A DNA stretch of 64,000 bases from Stieleria marina (GCA_007741555.1 CP036526.1:1488001-1552000); one strand, 5' to 3'; numbered from the stretch's first letter, positions 1-9,968 are shown. Notes: generated by a model from the letters alone, not told the origin. Translations and numbers: made by a program.

Positions 1-1230
1 CCACTGATGATCAGCGCTGCGGCCGATGATGAAAGCGACAAAAGTAAGGTAGATCAGCAACAGCAGCAACGCTTTGCCGCGGCGCATTTCGACGTACGTC
101 GTGCCGTCATCAGCGATGCCGCGTTGCCCAAAGAAATAAACGCAGAAGCCCAGGATCGTAAAAAACAGCAATAGCAATCGTATCTCGCTACTTTGCTTCA
201 CGACTTCGGGGGCCATTTCGATCGAACCAAACAAACACGTGTAGACAAAAAGCGGAAAGCCCAGGGCAAAGCAAATGTCAAAAACATTGCTGCCCAAGGC
301 ATTGGCCACCGCATCGTCATAGTCTCCATCGCGTGCGTCACGAATTGACATGATCGTGTCGGGAACACTGGTCGCCATTGCCGCAAAGATCACGGCGACA
401 AACATGGCCGGCATCCCGATGCCGGTAAACGTTTGGTCCAGCAGCGAGTAGTTCGGGTGAGCTTGATTGGCCGGTCCCGTGCCCAGCCATTCGCAGGCGA
501 TCACCAACAGCCAACATGCGATGCCGATGAACGCGGTTGACGAAAGCAACAGTGGCCACGCATTCCACGTTTCGTCTTTCATCTTTTGTCGGTGATGATT
601 GCGAACAAAAATCCGCTCGAAATCTAGCAGCGGACCGCCCGAAATCCAGTAAATCATCGATCCGATGAATCCGGGTTGCTCGGATTCTTCCCCTTCATCG
701 TCCACCTCCTCGGAGTCGATGTCTTGATCGCTTTCGGTTCGTTTCATCGAAAGCAGCATGTAGCTGAAGTATGCAAAATACAGCAGCATCAGTACGAGCC
801 CCTGCCACCAGTGCAACGCAGTGCCGTTGATCAGAAGTATCAGCACGACGTTGCAAAATATCAGTGACAATCCATCACGCAGGATGACTTTAGTGGACAC
901 GTTAACGCTGTCGACTCGTTTGCCGCGGACTGCTTTGCCGACAACAAACATGATGCAAAGAGCGGGGATGATCATGCCGTTGAAAAGCGCACTGCCAGCC
1001 GTGGTTCCCAGGCCAATCGAAAATCCTTCCTCGTCACGCAACACAAACAGAGCGATCAACGTCGTAAACAGCTCCGGGATCGAGCTAGAAATTGCATTGA
1101 TTGTTCCGCCGCGCACGCCTTCGGACATATTGCGGCCAACATACTCTGACGCAATCTCAAAGCCGTCGCAGGCACGCCAAATGATTAGGCAGGTAAACAG
1201 AATCAGAAGCAGCGGGATTGCAATTCCCAT
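1..1230 (-). CDS. Na+/Ca2+ exchanger-type antiporter (CaCA family), 3' end cut by window edge
   Basis: Conceptual translation of the minus strand from an ATG at 1230 is open to the window edge (410 codons, no stop). It begins with a membrane segment. The first alpha-repeat follows at about residues 40-60, with the run SSSIPELFTTLIAL. A second repeat comes about 300 residues in and reads MATSVPDTIMS, then ANALGSNVFDI. The paired alpha-repeats with acidic/polar centres (PELF, PDTI, GSNVFD) define cation/Ca2+ exchangers. An acidic cytoplasmic loop (DQDIDSEEVDDEGEE) lies between the halves, as in NCX-type proteins. The substrate ion cannot be told from sequence. No long ORF is listed here because the stop lies outside the window. 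It lies 108 bp downstream of the haem-dehydrogenase gene in the same direction. Confidence 0.85.
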   Translation of the reverse strand, partial: MGIAIPLLLILFTCLIIWRACDGFEIASEYVGRNMSEGVRGGTINAISSSIPELFTTLIALFVLRDEEGFSIGLGTTAGSALFNGMIIPALCIMFVVGKAVRGKRVDSVNVSTKVILRDGLSLIFCNVVLILLINGTALHWWQGLVLMLLYFAYFSYMLLSMKRTESDQDIDSEEVDDEGEESEQPGFIGSMIYWISGGPLLDFERIFVRNHHRQKMKDETWNAWPLLLSSTAFIGIACWLLVIACEWLGTGPANQAHPNYSLLDQTFTGIGMPAMFVAVIFAAMATSVPDTIMSIRDARDGDYDDAVANALGSNVFDICFALGFPLFVYTCLFGSIEMAPEVVKQSSEIRLLLLFFTILGFCVYFFGQRGIADDGTTYVEMRRGKALLLLLIYLTFVAFIIGRSADHQW

Positions 1231-1338
1231 TCGTTGGATCAGTCTTTCGATGCGAGTCGTATTTCCGCAGGAGTCAAGCAAGATGGCCGAGATTGGCCGT
1301 TTGGCGGGCGCGGATTGTCGCTGGTGAGCCAGAAATGG

Positions 1339-4300
1339 TCAATCGACGCTCAATGGCACTTGGCTGGGATGTGCCAGATAGCTGATCAGGTCGCGGATTT
1401 GATTGGCCGTCAAATTGTCTAACATGCCTTCGGGCATGGGCGATTTGTCAGTGATTTTTCGTTGCTCGATCGCGTCTTTCGATAGAGTCAAGGCTTCCGT
1501 GGCAGTCTGAATTTTGATCGTTCGATCGGTTTCGTCCGTGACCATTCCACTAATCACACGGCCATCGTCTAGCATCAAGATCGTCATGCGAAAATCTTTG
1601 TCGACGACACCGCTGGGATCAACGATGTTGCTAAGTAGGTAGTCCATGTTGTCACGGTTTGATCCTGTCAGGTCCGGGCCGACTTTTCCGCCTTCGCCAT
1701 ACAGGAGATGGCACGTCTGGCAGGACTTGGCGAACAGCCGTCGGCCATTGCTGCGATCCGCACCGTCAAGAACGGTGCGAGTGAGCGTTGTTTTGATCTG
1801 GTTGATCGTCTGCTGCTTTTCGGCGGATGTTTCACGCACTTCTCCCCAGACGTTGCGGACCAGCGACGAGAGTTCTTTGTCTGCAAAACTATTGATTTGG
1901 CGAACTTGATAAGCAGATAAATCATCGCGTGGGATTCGGCCCTTTTTGATTGCCGTCAGCAGTGACGTTGCGAAGGACTTGCGGGACGACAAAATTGAGA
2001 TGACTTGCGGGCGGAACGGTGCGCGGAATTTTCCGTAACGCGCAACAAGTGCGTCGCCAATGGCGGGATCGTCAAATTTCGCCAATCCCTGCGCGGCAGT
2101 GACGTTCATGCGATTATCAGTCAGCAATTTTTCGCAGATGTCTCGCAGATCAGCCGGGTTGCTTTGAATCAGCGTTCGCAGTGCGTCCAGACGCAACGAA
2201 TCGTCCGCATCGGTTTTGCCCAACGCGATCGCTTTCAGGTCATCGAGTGCTCGGCCGTCGCCGAAAACGACGCTCAGTTGACGGATGTACTGGGAGAGTT
2301 CGGCTGTATCTAGTTTCGCCATTTGGTCCCACGCAGCGGGTTTTGGTGCGCGGGCCCAACCTTGCAGTCCTACATTGATTCCATTGAGTACGTTGGTTTG
2401 ATGCGCCAAGTCCGACGATGCAGCGGCACTGGCGATCAGTGAGTTGATGGCAGCGGGCTGTTTTTCGATCTCTTCTGCCAAGCATCTTGAAATGCAACGC
2501 AGCGTATCGGGCAATTGGCAGACGGCCGCGACATCGGCTAATTCAGCGGCATGACCTTGGGCAACCGGAATCAATCCGTACCAAATCATCATGGGCAAAT
2601 TGTGATCGTCAGCGTCTTCGGCGTGCGCAACCAGTGGCTTGGCCAAGTCCGCACGCATCGAAACCGGCAACCGCTGTAACGTGGATGCTAAAGTCAAACG
2701 CACCAAGGCCGAGTCGTCTTCCGAAGCGATTTGAACGAGTCTGGGAAGCAATTGCTGGGCGGACGTGGTGGTGTCTTTGAGCTGCGTGTTCGTTTTCCAG
2801 CCTGGCCCATGCGTGTCGTCGATTGGCCAGTGGTCGGTTAAGAAACGGATCGCCCAGGCTCGGACGTGTTCGTCTGAGTGATCAAGTTGTTTCAGCCAAA
2901 ATGATTCATTCGTTTTTCCGAGTGAATGCATCGCGAAGGCGGCTTGCACGCGATCAGTCGAAGTGGCGTTGTGATCCGATAGCTTTGATAGAAAGGTGTC
3001 GGCAGAGACTTCATTCGCAATGTCAGCGACAGCCAATCTTGCTTGCCGGCGAACCCAGGCGTTCTTGTGTGTCAGCAACGACGCTTTTTCTGGAAAGGAA
3101 AGCTTGGATAAGTCGGATACCGTGTCGCCACTCGTGTCGGCGTAGGACACTTTGAAAATCCGGCCACTCGTTCGGTGGACACCGGTGTGTTCGTGGCACT
3201 CGCCGGTGTCGCTCCAGTCCAGCACAAACACGCTGCCATCGGGACCACTGTCCAAATCGATGCCTTGAAACCAAATGTCACCTGAGAGCAACATGTCTTT
3301 TCCGTGCTTGGCGACGTACCCGCTGCCTTCGCGTTCCAGGATTTCCTGGTTCGCGCGGCGACCGTGTTGGTTTAGCGTGAAGAGTTTTCCCCGGTATTGC
3401 TCGGGCCAGTTTTGGCCCTGATAAATCATCGTGCCGATGTGTGCGTGCCCGCCGCCCAAGTGGTTGGCTGCGCCGTCGCGTGATTTTGTCCAGCTCTGCC
3501 CTGTATCAAAGTGCCAGTGATCGGCGTGAAAATCGATCAGCTTGTATGTCCGACGATTCGGATCCAGAAGAAATGGTCGTGTGAAGTGCGCGCCAGGCAT
3601 CATGTGCCAAAGGTGACCGTTGACGGTGTTGCAGAAAAACATTTCACCGACGCCGTTCCAGTCGTGCCCCCACGGGTTGGTCGTGCCTGATGTCAGAACT
3701 TCCACGGTCTTGCGAACGGGGTGGTAACGCCAGATGCCGCCTTCCATCGCCAATCGATTTTGATCGGGGGTTCCGGGCACGCCAATTCGGCCGGGGCATG
3801 ATCCGCCGCACCGACCATACAGCCAGCCGTCGGGACCAAATTTCAGTCCGTTGGCAAAATTGTGGTAGTTCGCTTGAGCGACCGTGAATCCGTCCAGTAC
3901 GACCGTGCCTTCGCCATCGGGCACATCATCGCCATCGGCATCCGGAATAAAAATCAATTTCGGCGGGCACATCAGCCAAACGCCGCCCTTGCCCACTGCG
4001 ATACCTGTCAGCATTTGGACGTTGTCGGTAAACACAGTTCGCTTCTTGAATTGGTCGCCGGTCGTGTTATCAAAAATGACGACACGATCTCGCAGGTCCA
4101 ATCGAAAGCGTTGGCTTCGCTGCGCGTAGGTGTAGTTTTCGGCGACCCAGAGTCGACCTTTCTGATCCCAAGACATTGCGATCGGGTTTTGAACATCCGG
4201 TTCGGCCGCAAAAACACTGACGTTGAAGCCTTCTGGGAGTTGGAACTTGTCAGCCGCCTCTTGAGGCGAAAGTAACGTCTCTTCGGAGAGTGGTTCGGTG

Positions 4301-4395
4301 TTAACGGGCTGGGGAAAATCGTCCGCGCGGACTGCCGGTGCAAGCAGGAAGGCTAGCGAAGTGAGCAGAGTGAGCGATGACAGATTGTTTAGCAT
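1339..4395 (-). CDS. PVC-type membrane-bound dehydrogenase with HEAT-like repeats and C-terminal haem-binding domain
   Basis: 1018-residue secreted protein. After a signal peptide (about residues 1-21), residues 30-430 form a six-bladed propeller of the Piru_Ver N-terminal type (TIGR02604-like; GLKFGPDGWLYG, NPWGHDWN, GSVFVLDWSD). Helical HEAT-like repeats fill about 450-850. The last 128 residues are the planctomycete haem-binding domain, with CQTCH at 892-896 and a late MPEG methionine. Family members are presumed periplasmic sugar or alcohol dehydrogenases passing electrons to the C-terminal c-haem; this one's substrate is unknown. The ATG at 4395 is chosen because it begins the signal peptide. 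Longer starts back to 4680 would overlap the upstream gene. It forms an apparent operon with the DUF1501 and DUF1549/1553 genes upstream (53-bp gap). Confidence 0.9.
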   Translation of the reverse strand: MLNNLSSLTLLTSLAFLLAPAVRADDFPQPVNTEPLSEETLLSPQEAADKFQLPEGFNVSVFAAEPDVQNPIAMSWDQKGRLWVAENYTYAQRSQRFRLDLRDRVVIFDNTTGDQFKKRTVFTDNVQMLTGIAVGKGGVWLMCPPKLIFIPDADGDDVPDGEGTVVLDGFTVAQANYHNFANGLKFGPDGWLYGRCGGSCPGRIGVPGTPDQNRLAMEGGIWRYHPVRKTVEVLTSGTTNPWGHDWNGVGEMFFCNTVNGHLWHMMPGAHFTRPFLLDPNRRTYKLIDFHADHWHFDTGQSWTKSRDGAANHLGGGHAHIGTMIYQGQNWPEQYRGKLFTLNQHGRRANQEILEREGSGYVAKHGKDMLLSGDIWFQGIDLDSGPDGSVFVLDWSDTGECHEHTGVHRTSGRIFKVSYADTSGDTVSDLSKLSFPEKASLLTHKNAWVRRQARLAVADIANEVSADTFLSKLSDHNATSTDRVQAAFAMHSLGKTNESFWLKQLDHSDEHVRAWAIRFLTDHWPIDDTHGPGWKTNTQLKDTTTSAQQLLPRLVQIASEDDSALVRLTLASTLQRLPVSMRADLAKPLVAHAEDADDHNLPMMIWYGLIPVAQGHAAELADVAAVCQLPDTLRCISRCLAEEIEKQPAAINSLIASAAASSDLAHQTNVLNGINVGLQGWARAPKPAAWDQMAKLDTAELSQYIRQLSVVFGDGRALDDLKAIALGKTDADDSLRLDALRTLIQSNPADLRDICEKLLTDNRMNVTAAQGLAKFDDPAIGDALVARYGKFRAPFRPQVISILSSRKSFATSLLTAIKKGRIPRDDLSAYQVRQINSFADKELSSLVRNVWGEVRETSAEKQQTINQIKTTLTRTVLDGADRSNGRRLFAKSCQTCHLLYGEGGKVGPDLTGSNRDNMDYLLSNIVDPSGVVDKDFRMTILMLDDGRVISGMVTDETDRTIKIQTATEALTLSKDAIEQRKITDKSPMPEGMLDNLTANQIRDLISYLAHPSQVPLSVD

Positions 4396-4448
4396 GAGGA
4401 GTTTCCTTGGACCTGCAAGCGTGTTTGCTGGAAAGCGGTGCAGCAGAA

Positions 4449-5885
4449 CTACGTTAGCAACGGTTTGACAACTTGGCCGTGAACATCGGTGAGCCGAAAA
4501 TCGCGACCTTGGTATTTGTAAATGAATCGTTCGTGATCGACGCCCAGCAGATGCATAACGGTCGCATGCAAGTCGTGGACGCTCACTGGATTTTCGGCAA
4601 CGTTGACGCTGTAGTCGTCTGTCTGACCGTAGTCTGTTCCGCCATGCACACCGCCACCGGCCATCCACATCGTAAAGCAACCGGGGTGGTGATCGCGTCC
4701 GTAGACTTTGTCGGTCAGTTTGCCTTGCGAGTAGATGGTGCGTCCAAACTCACCACCCCAAATGATCAGTGTGTCATCCAGCATGCCGCGTTGTCGCAGA
4801 TCATTGATCAGTCCGGCGGTGGCTTGATCGGTGTCTTGGCACTGTTTGGCGATTTGATTTGGCAAATTAACATGTTGGTCCCAACCTTGATGAAAAAGCT
4901 GGACGAAGCGAACCCCACGCTCCACTAACCGTCGCGCGATCAAGCAGTTGAACGCATACTTGCCCGGCTTACTGACGTCGTCGCCGTATTGATCCAAGAC
5001 ATGCTGTGGTTCGTCGGAAAAGTCCAGTAGATCAGGCACCGACATTTGCATTCGGTAGGCCAGTTCGTATTGGGCAATTCGAGTCTGGATTTCTGGGTCG
5101 CCGACTGCTTCGTATTTCTGTTGGTTCAATTGAGCGAGCGAATCAAGCATCGTCCGCCGTGTAGACCGCGACACGCCACTTGGATCGCTAATGTCCAAAA
5201 CCGGATCGCCTTGATTGCGAAACTTGACGCCTTGAAAACGAGTCGGCAAGAATCCGCTGCCCCACAATCGATCGTAGAGTGGTTGGCCTTGTTTGGCACT
5301 TCCTTTGCTGCTCATCGCGACAAAGGCGGGCAGGTTCTCATTTTCGCTCCCCAGTCCATAGCTGAGCCATGATCCGATGCTGGGGCGACCTGGAATCTGA
5401 GATCCGGTTTGCTGAAACGTGATAGCGGGATCGTGGTTGATCGCATCGGTGTGCATCGATCGAATCACGCAAAGATCGTCAGCGACGTTTGCCAAGTGCG
5501 GCAAGCTTTCGGTCATCCAAGTTCCGGCTTGGCCGGCGCGTTTGAATTTGAATGTAGATGGTGCAACCGGAAACGAGGCTTGCGCAGAACTCATCGTCGT
5601 CTTGCGATCGTCAGGATAGACGCTGCGCGGCACTTCTTTGCCGAATTGCTCTTTCAGATTGGGTTTGTAATCGAACAAATCCATCTGTGCCGGTCCACCT
5701 GACTGAAACAGGTAAATCACGCGTTTGGCTTTGGGGGCGTAATGCGGAAGTGATTTTTCGCTTGTTTGGGCGGCCGATGCAGAACCTTGCAGCAACGATG
5801 ACAGTCCGACGGATCCCAAGAAAGGCATGCCGGCGGCCGTCGCGTTCTGGATAAACGCTCTCCGGGAGTTCCTGTTGCGGTTCAT
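4449..5885 (-). CDS. DUF1501 family secreted protein (Tat-exported, sulfatase-like fold)
   Basis: 478 residues. The N-terminus NSRRAFIQ followed by a hydrophobic stretch ending in ASA is a twin-arginine-type signal. The body has the DUF1501 hallmarks: VIYLFQSGGPAQMDLFDYKP near the start, an RSMHTDAINHDP block, GVRFVQLFHQGWDQH, an IIWGGEFGRT block and a GRDHHPGCF block. The family belongs to the alkaline-phosphatase-like clan, and the conserved D/H/E residues of these blocks are candidates for metal binding. DUF1501 genes are almost always paired with DUF1549/1553 genes, as here (4-bp gap). Their joint role is unproven. ATG 5885 is preferred over 5915 because an AAGGA ribosome site sits about 8 nt upstream and overlap is avoided. 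Confidence 0.92.
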   Translation of the reverse strand: MNRNRNSRRAFIQNATAAGMPFLGSVGLSSLLQGSASAAQTSEKSLPHYAPKAKRVIYLFQSGGPAQMDLFDYKPNLKEQFGKEVPRSVYPDDRKTTMSSAQASFPVAPSTFKFKRAGQAGTWMTESLPHLANVADDLCVIRSMHTDAINHDPAITFQQTGSQIPGRPSIGSWLSYGLGSENENLPAFVAMSSKGSAKQGQPLYDRLWGSGFLPTRFQGVKFRNQGDPVLDISDPSGVSRSTRRTMLDSLAQLNQQKYEAVGDPEIQTRIAQYELAYRMQMSVPDLLDFSDEPQHVLDQYGDDVSKPGKYAFNCLIARRLVERGVRFVQLFHQGWDQHVNLPNQIAKQCQDTDQATAGLINDLRQRGMLDDTLIIWGGEFGRTIYSQGKLTDKVYGRDHHPGCFTMWMAGGGVHGGTDYGQTDDYSVNVAENPVSVHDLHATVMHLLGVDHERFIYKYQGRDFRLTDVHGQVVKPLLT

Positions 5886-5889
5886 GGCA

Positions 5890-8211
5890 TTATTCCTTGG
5901 TGATCGTTTCGTCAAGGTTCATCAACAACGACGCGGTCATTGTCATGGCGGCATGCTGGATCGGGGCGATCGACGCATTGCGTTTTGAATCGCCGATCGC
6001 CAGCAGCTCTTTTGCGGCGGACGGCTGCGATTGAAATTGCTGAAGGAACTTTTCGTGAGACTGTGTCAAAATCTCCTTTTCCGGGGCCGTTGGAATTCGT
6101 CCGCATGCAAGCTGAAAGCCGAGCTTGATTTGGCTGGAGGCATCGCTGCCGGACGATTCTAGGATCATTCGCTGAGCGAGACCGCGGGCCGCTTCAACGA
6201 ACAATTTGTTGTTCATCAACGTGAGCGCCTGAAGCGGTGTGTTGGTGCGCTGCGTGCGGACGATGCAAACTTCTCGCGCCGCTGCGTTGAAGTTCATCAT
6301 CGTTGGCGGCGGAATCGTGCGGCGCCAATACGTGTAGATACTGCGGCGATAGAGATCTTGGCCGGCATCTTGTTCGTATTTGTTGTTGGAAATGGAACTC
6401 CAGATTTTGGGTGGCATGTAGGGTTTGGCTGAAGGGCCGCCGATCTGATTCGTCAACAGTCCACTGATCGAAAGTGCTTGGTCACGCAAAGCGAACCCGG
6501 GCAATCGAATCCGAGGACCACGCGACAGGTAGATGTTCTTTGGGTCTGCTTGGATCTTTTTCGTCGTTGCAGCGGATGATTGTTGGTAGGTGCTGCTGTC
6601 TAAGATCAGTCTTTGGATCCTTCGCAGATCCCAGTCACTGCGAATCAATTCGATCGCGAGGTAGTCCAGCAACTCGGGGTGGCTGGGAGGAGTGCCTTGC
6701 GAACCAAAATTTTCGCTCGTCGCAACCAACCCCCTGCCAAAGAACTGTTGCCAGATTCGGTTGACTGCGACTCGCGCCGTCAAAGGATGATCGGGGGCGA
6801 TAAGCCATCTTGCCAGCTCAAGCCGATTCGATGGCGTCGGTGTGGTGGAGTCGCGGCTGTCAAATGCAGCGGGGACGGCGGGCGACAGTGGGTTTGATTT
6901 GTCCGGCATGTTGTACTGTCCGCGAAGCAGTACAAACGTCTCACGGGGGCGATCCAGTTCGTGCATCACCATGACCGTCGACGGTGGTCCGGCTTGCGGA
7001 CGGCGCAATCCATTTCCCTTCGTCTTTCTGGCGTTGGTAAGTTTGACGGGATCGGGAGGGATAAGGCGATCTTGATCGGGGGAAAGCAGCGGCCAGCTCT
7101 CAGGCACTTCAATAAACGGTGGACTATTTCCGTTGTTGGGACCGACGCCCCATTCGGCGACGTTGTTGAAGTAGGAAAACAGTTGGTAGTACTCTTGCTG
7201 CGAAACAGGATCGTATTTGTGATCGTGGCAACGCGAGCATTCAATGGTTAGCCCCAAAAATACCGTTCCAAATGTATCGACGCGGTCAACGACGTTGGCG
7301 ATTCGCCATTCCTCTGGGATAGATCCGTCTTCGCTGTTGATCCGGTGGTTGCGGCCAAAGCCGGACGCAATCTGTTGCCGCAAAGTTGCATTGGGCAGCA
7401 TGTCGCCCGCGATCTGTTCTGTGATGAACTGGTCGTACGGCATGTTTTGATTCAATGCGTCGATGACCCAGTCGCGCCAAACGTGTTGATATCGATAGCG
7501 GTCGTTTTGATAGCCGTCGGTGTCTGCGTAACGTGCCGCTTCCAACCAGGGCACCGCCATGTGTTCGCCGTAGCGTGGTGACGCCATCAGCGAATCGATC
7601 AGCGTTGCAAATGCGTCAGGCGACTGATTGTGTTGGAACGTATCAACCTGACCAGGCGTGGGGGGCAAGCCCGTTAGGTCAAAACAAACGCGGCGAATCA
7701 GTTCTTCGCGATCGGCTTTTGGTGAAGGCGAAAGTCCCGCTTTGTGCATTCGATGCAGTACAAACCGATCGATTGGATTGGACGAAAAATCATCCGCCGC
7801 ATTCCGCGCTGGCGGAGAGACTTGTTGGGGAGGAATGAACGACCAATGGCGGTCAAACACGGCGCCTTCGGCGACCCAGCGTTTCAAAAGATCTCGTTGT
7901 TGTTTGCTGAGCGTCTTGCCGCTGTCGGGCGGTGGCATTTGAACGTCAGCATCCGTCGACGAGATTCGTTGGACTAAATCGCTGCCTTCGACGTCGCCCG
8001 GAGCGATGACCGTCATCGCTGATTCTTCCTGGTCCAATCGCAGGCCTGATTCGCGAGTGGCTCGGTCGGGGCCGTGGCAGTGGAAACACGCCTCCGACAG
8101 CAAGGGGCGGATGTCCCGATTGAAATTCAGATCATCGGCACAGCAGACGCTAGCTCCAGCCAGCAATCCAAAAATCAATGCGAAGGAGAATGGCTTGGGG
8201 CAGGAGGGCAT
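5890..8211 (-). CDS. PSCyt1-DUF1549-DUF1553 planctomycete cytochrome protein
   Basis: 773 residues with a signal peptide ending about residue 26. Planctomycete cytochrome C domain (PSCyt1) follows, with CFHCH at 42-46. Then comes DUF1549 (about 140-345, second cysteine motif CSRCHDH) and DUF1553 (about 455-720; [38 protein letters not shown]). Many relatives exceed 1000 residues because a LamG or other carbohydrate-binding domain sits between DUF1549 and DUF1553. Here that linker is only about 100 residues, so this is a compact version. It is the first gene of the set DUF1549/1553 - DUF1501 - haem dehydrogenase, which suggests one electron-transfer or polymer-degradation module. A terminator-like hairpin lies 19-55 bp upstream of the start. 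Confidence 0.92.
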   Translation of the reverse strand: MPSCPKPFSFALIFGLLAGASVCCADDLNFNRDIRPLLSEACFHCHGPDRATRESGLRLDQEESAMTVIAPGDVEGSDLVQRISSTDADVQMPPPDSGKTLSKQQRDLLKRWVAEGAVFDRHWSFIPPQQVSPPARNAADDFSSNPIDRFVLHRMHKAGLSPSPKADREELIRRVCFDLTGLPPTPGQVDTFQHNQSPDAFATLIDSLMASPRYGEHMAVPWLEAARYADTDGYQNDRYRYQHVWRDWVIDALNQNMPYDQFITEQIAGDMLPNATLRQQIASGFGRNHRINSEDGSIPEEWRIANVVDRVDTFGTVFLGLTIECSRCHDHKYDPVSQQEYYQLFSYFNNVAEWGVGPNNGNSPPFIEVPESWPLLSPDQDRLIPPDPVKLTNARKTKGNGLRRPQAGPPSTVMVMHELDRPRETFVLLRGQYNMPDKSNPLSPAVPAAFDSRDSTTPTPSNRLELARWLIAPDHPLTARVAVNRIWQQFFGRGLVATSENFGSQGTPPSHPELLDYLAIELIRSDWDLRRIQRLILDSSTYQQSSAATTKKIQADPKNIYLSRGPRIRLPGFALRDQALSISGLLTNQIGGPSAKPYMPPKIWSSISNNKYEQDAGQDLYRRSIYTYWRRTIPPPTMMNFNAAAREVCIVRTQRTNTPLQALTLMNNKLFVEAARGLAQRMILESSGSDASSQIKLGFQLACGRIPTAPEKEILTQSHEKFLQQFQSQPSAAKELLAIGDSKRNASIAPIQHAAMTMTASLLMNLDETITKE

Positions 8212-8229
8212 CGCAGCATTCGCTCAAAC

Positions 8230-8266
8230 AAAAAAAGGCGGGGCACGCACGGCTGCGTGACCCGCC
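8230..8266 (-). terminator. Rho-independent terminator (possible attenuator before the DUF1549/1553 gene)
   Basis: On the minus strand a 13-bp stem (GGCGGG, one mismatch, CACGCA, with its complement) closes a 4-nt GCCG loop and is followed by seven T residues (A run at 8230-8236). It lies 41 bp after the stop of the 8307-8954 gene and ends 19 bp before the start at 8211. It should end the upstream transcript. Because so little room is left for a promoter downstream of it, it may also sit in the leader of the next operon. Confidence 0.85.
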
Positions 8267-8306
8267 ATTCTAGTTGATTGGAGCGGTGGCGTTTTCGATC
8301 GCGTCT

Positions 8307-8954
8307 TTATTTGGACGATGAAACTTCGGCCGATTCCGTCTTTGGTTTCTCGCGTTTGTCGGCTTTCGCCTTTTCGACGCTCTCGGTCGACAGCGTGACG
8401 TTATCAAAGAACGCCCGCTTGAACTTGAATTTGTCTCCTGTCTCGTCGAATGTCATGCCGCTGCATGTTCCGATGATGGTTGTGAAATCGCTGGGATCTT
8501 CACCGCCATCGCCGCTTCCTTTGACCATCGATTTGATTGGTACTTGGACTCGGTGCCACTGGCCATCGGCAGGCACCATGGTCTGCGGCACAAAGACTTC
8601 CCAGTACGAATAGCCTGCGTCAGTTTGGTTGATCAATTGGAAATAGAAGTTGGCGTTTTCTTCCACCGGCTGGCCTTTTTCGACCATAACGTCGACTTGA
8701 TAAGTCTTGAACTTCGAAAAATCGTGGCTCTCGCCCGTCGACGGAATGCCGCTCCATTTGGTCGCCCATGACACGCGTGCGACTTTGGACGACACGATCG
8801 CTTCATTGGCACGACCGTCGGCGTCTTCAAACGTGTTGGCCCAGTCAGCTACGGAAAAGCAGCCGCCATACTGGAAGTCTTCGAGCAGTTTTTCTTCACC
8901 AACGGCAAGGGGAGTGAGGAGCGAAAAGACGAGAAGCAAGTAAACAGGACGCAT
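8307..8954 (-). CDS. Secreted protein of unknown function, carbohydrate-binding-like
   Basis: 215 residues from ATG 8954, which begins a clear signal peptide (MRPVYLLLVFSLLTPLAVG). The in-frame extension to 9026 would overlap the upstream gene and is rejected. The mature part is about 170 residues with a beta-rich look: DFSKFKTYQVDVMV, FYFQLINQTDAGYSYWEVF, GQWHRVQVPI and FKRAFFDNVTL. The pattern of polar stretches followed by a last strand FDNVTL resembles CIA30/CBM-type jelly rolls in the galactose-binding superfamily, but this is only a resemblance. The C-terminal 25 residues are K/E-rich and probably disordered. It follows a DUF1571 gene after 37 bp and is followed by a strong terminator. 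Confidence 0.75.
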   Translation of the reverse strand: MRPVYLLLVFSLLTPLAVGEEKLLEDFQYGGCFSVADWANTFEDADGRANEAIVSSKVARVSWATKWSGIPSTGESHDFSKFKTYQVDVMVEKGQPVEENANFYFQLINQTDAGYSYWEVFVPQTMVPADGQWHRVQVPIKSMVKGSGDGGEDPSDFTTIIGTCSGMTFDETGDKFKFKRAFFDNVTLSTESVEKAKADKREKPKTESAEVSSSK

Positions 8955-8991
8955 GACATTTCCAGAGAAGAGAAAAGGTGTGAGGCTTAGC

Positions 8992-9870
8992 TCACGGAAA
9001 AGTGTAAGCAGGATTCTTGTAGTCAAAATCTGCTTCGGTCAGACCAACATTGGTCTTTAGGTTCTTATAAGTGTACGACTCTTGCAGCGGCGGTGGATCG
9101 CTTTCGTTTGCCGGCCATCCAAAACTGCGGTACTGCAAGATAACTTGGCGGACCGGATCGATGGAAATTTCAGCGAGCGAAAAATCTTCTTCTTTGTCCC
9201 CGCTGGGTTTGGCTCGGTGAACTTGAATCAAGTGAGCCGGTGTTCCATCAATTTCATGTTCGTAGAGTATCTTGACTCGCACATCGGGATTGGTGCGGTC
9301 GACTTCGCCACGCTCAATGAGTTTTTCGACCAGTTTGGTTAAACCGATCTCGCTGATCGGATACCGCTGGCCTTGCATCGCAAGCATACCGTTGGGGTCG
9401 ATCCAAGCGGATTTCAGTCCGACTAAAAAGCCAACTTCGTGGACACCCATTTTGCCATCGTAAAGATCTTCGCCCCAGAGAACTTCGCGTCCTTGGTTGG
9501 CTTCTGGCTTGACGAACTTTAGGTAGACACGCATCGGAGCGTCGTCCGTTTCGTTGCGAAGCCGCGTCTGGATTTTCATCTCGATGACTGTTTCTTCGCC
9601 CAACACTCCATTGGAGTCGGCTTCTTGTTTGACAAAAGTCGCCGTGTAGTCGTTCAGTGAGGAAGAGATGTGCTGGCGTGCTGCGATCGCCGTGTCCAAG
9701 ACATCGGACATCGTCGCTTGGTCGGTTGTCATGGACGTCGCCGACAGGTCCGTCGGGGCACCGGTGGTGCTCGCCACACTTGTGCCGCGTTGCAGTCTGA
9801 CGGCCAGGTATCCGCCGACGATCATGGCGCAAATGGCCAGTGCAGCTGTGCGTGATTTTTTTCGTTTCAC
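8992..9870 (-). CDS. DUF1571 domain-containing protein
   Basis: 292 residues from a GTG at 9870 with a GAGAG ribosome site. A lysine-rich N-terminus and one hydrophobic segment (about residues 8-25) give a signal anchor or signal peptide. The DUF1571 domain spans about 55-292: LNDYTATFVKQE, MKIQTRLR, VYLKFVKP, NQGREVLWGEDLYDG, HLIQVHR and a late RSFGWPA. The family is found in planctomycetes and many proteobacteria and resembles outer-membrane lipoprotein carrier/sorting (LolA/LolB-like) folds. Its substrate is not established. The hairpin at 9909-9946 separates it from the gene upstream, so it probably starts its own transcript with the 8307-8954 gene. Confidence 0.85.
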   Translation of the reverse strand: MKRKKSRTAALAICAMIVGGYLAVRLQRGTSVASTTGAPTDLSATSMTTDQATMSDVLDTAIAARQHISSSLNDYTATFVKQEADSNGVLGEETVIEMKIQTRLRNETDDAPMRVYLKFVKPEANQGREVLWGEDLYDGKMGVHEVGFLVGLKSAWIDPNGMLAMQGQRYPISEIGLTKLVEKLIERGEVDRTNPDVRVKILYEHEIDGTPAHLIQVHRAKPSGDKEEDFSLAEISIDPVRQVILQYRSFGWPANESDPPPLQESYTYKNLKTNVGLTEADFDYKNPAYTFP

Positions 9871-9908
9871 GATTGATCTCTCGTTGTCGATTTTGCTTGC
9901 GCTATGAC

Positions 9909-9946
9909 AAAACGAAAACCGCTCGACTTGCGAGCAAGTCGAGCGG
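9909..9946 (-). terminator. Rho-independent terminator after the 573-residue secreted protein gene
   Basis: A 12-bp perfect stem (CCGCTCGACTTG and its complement) with a CTCG loop lies at 9919-9946. On the minus strand it is followed by TTTTCGTTTT. It is located 22 bp beyond the stop at 9969. Confidence 0.9.
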
Positions 9947-9968
9947 CAAAATTCAAAAACTAATCGAA

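Noticed and set aside
821-1327. 168-codon plus-strand frame
   Set aside because: It lies opposite the exchanger gene, whose minus-strand frame shows both alpha-repeats. The plus-strand product has no recognisable family pattern.
4396-4680. N-terminal extension of the haem dehydrogenase frame
   Set aside because: It would overlap the DUF1501 gene by more than 200 bp and has no signal-peptide continuity. The signal peptide starts at 4395.
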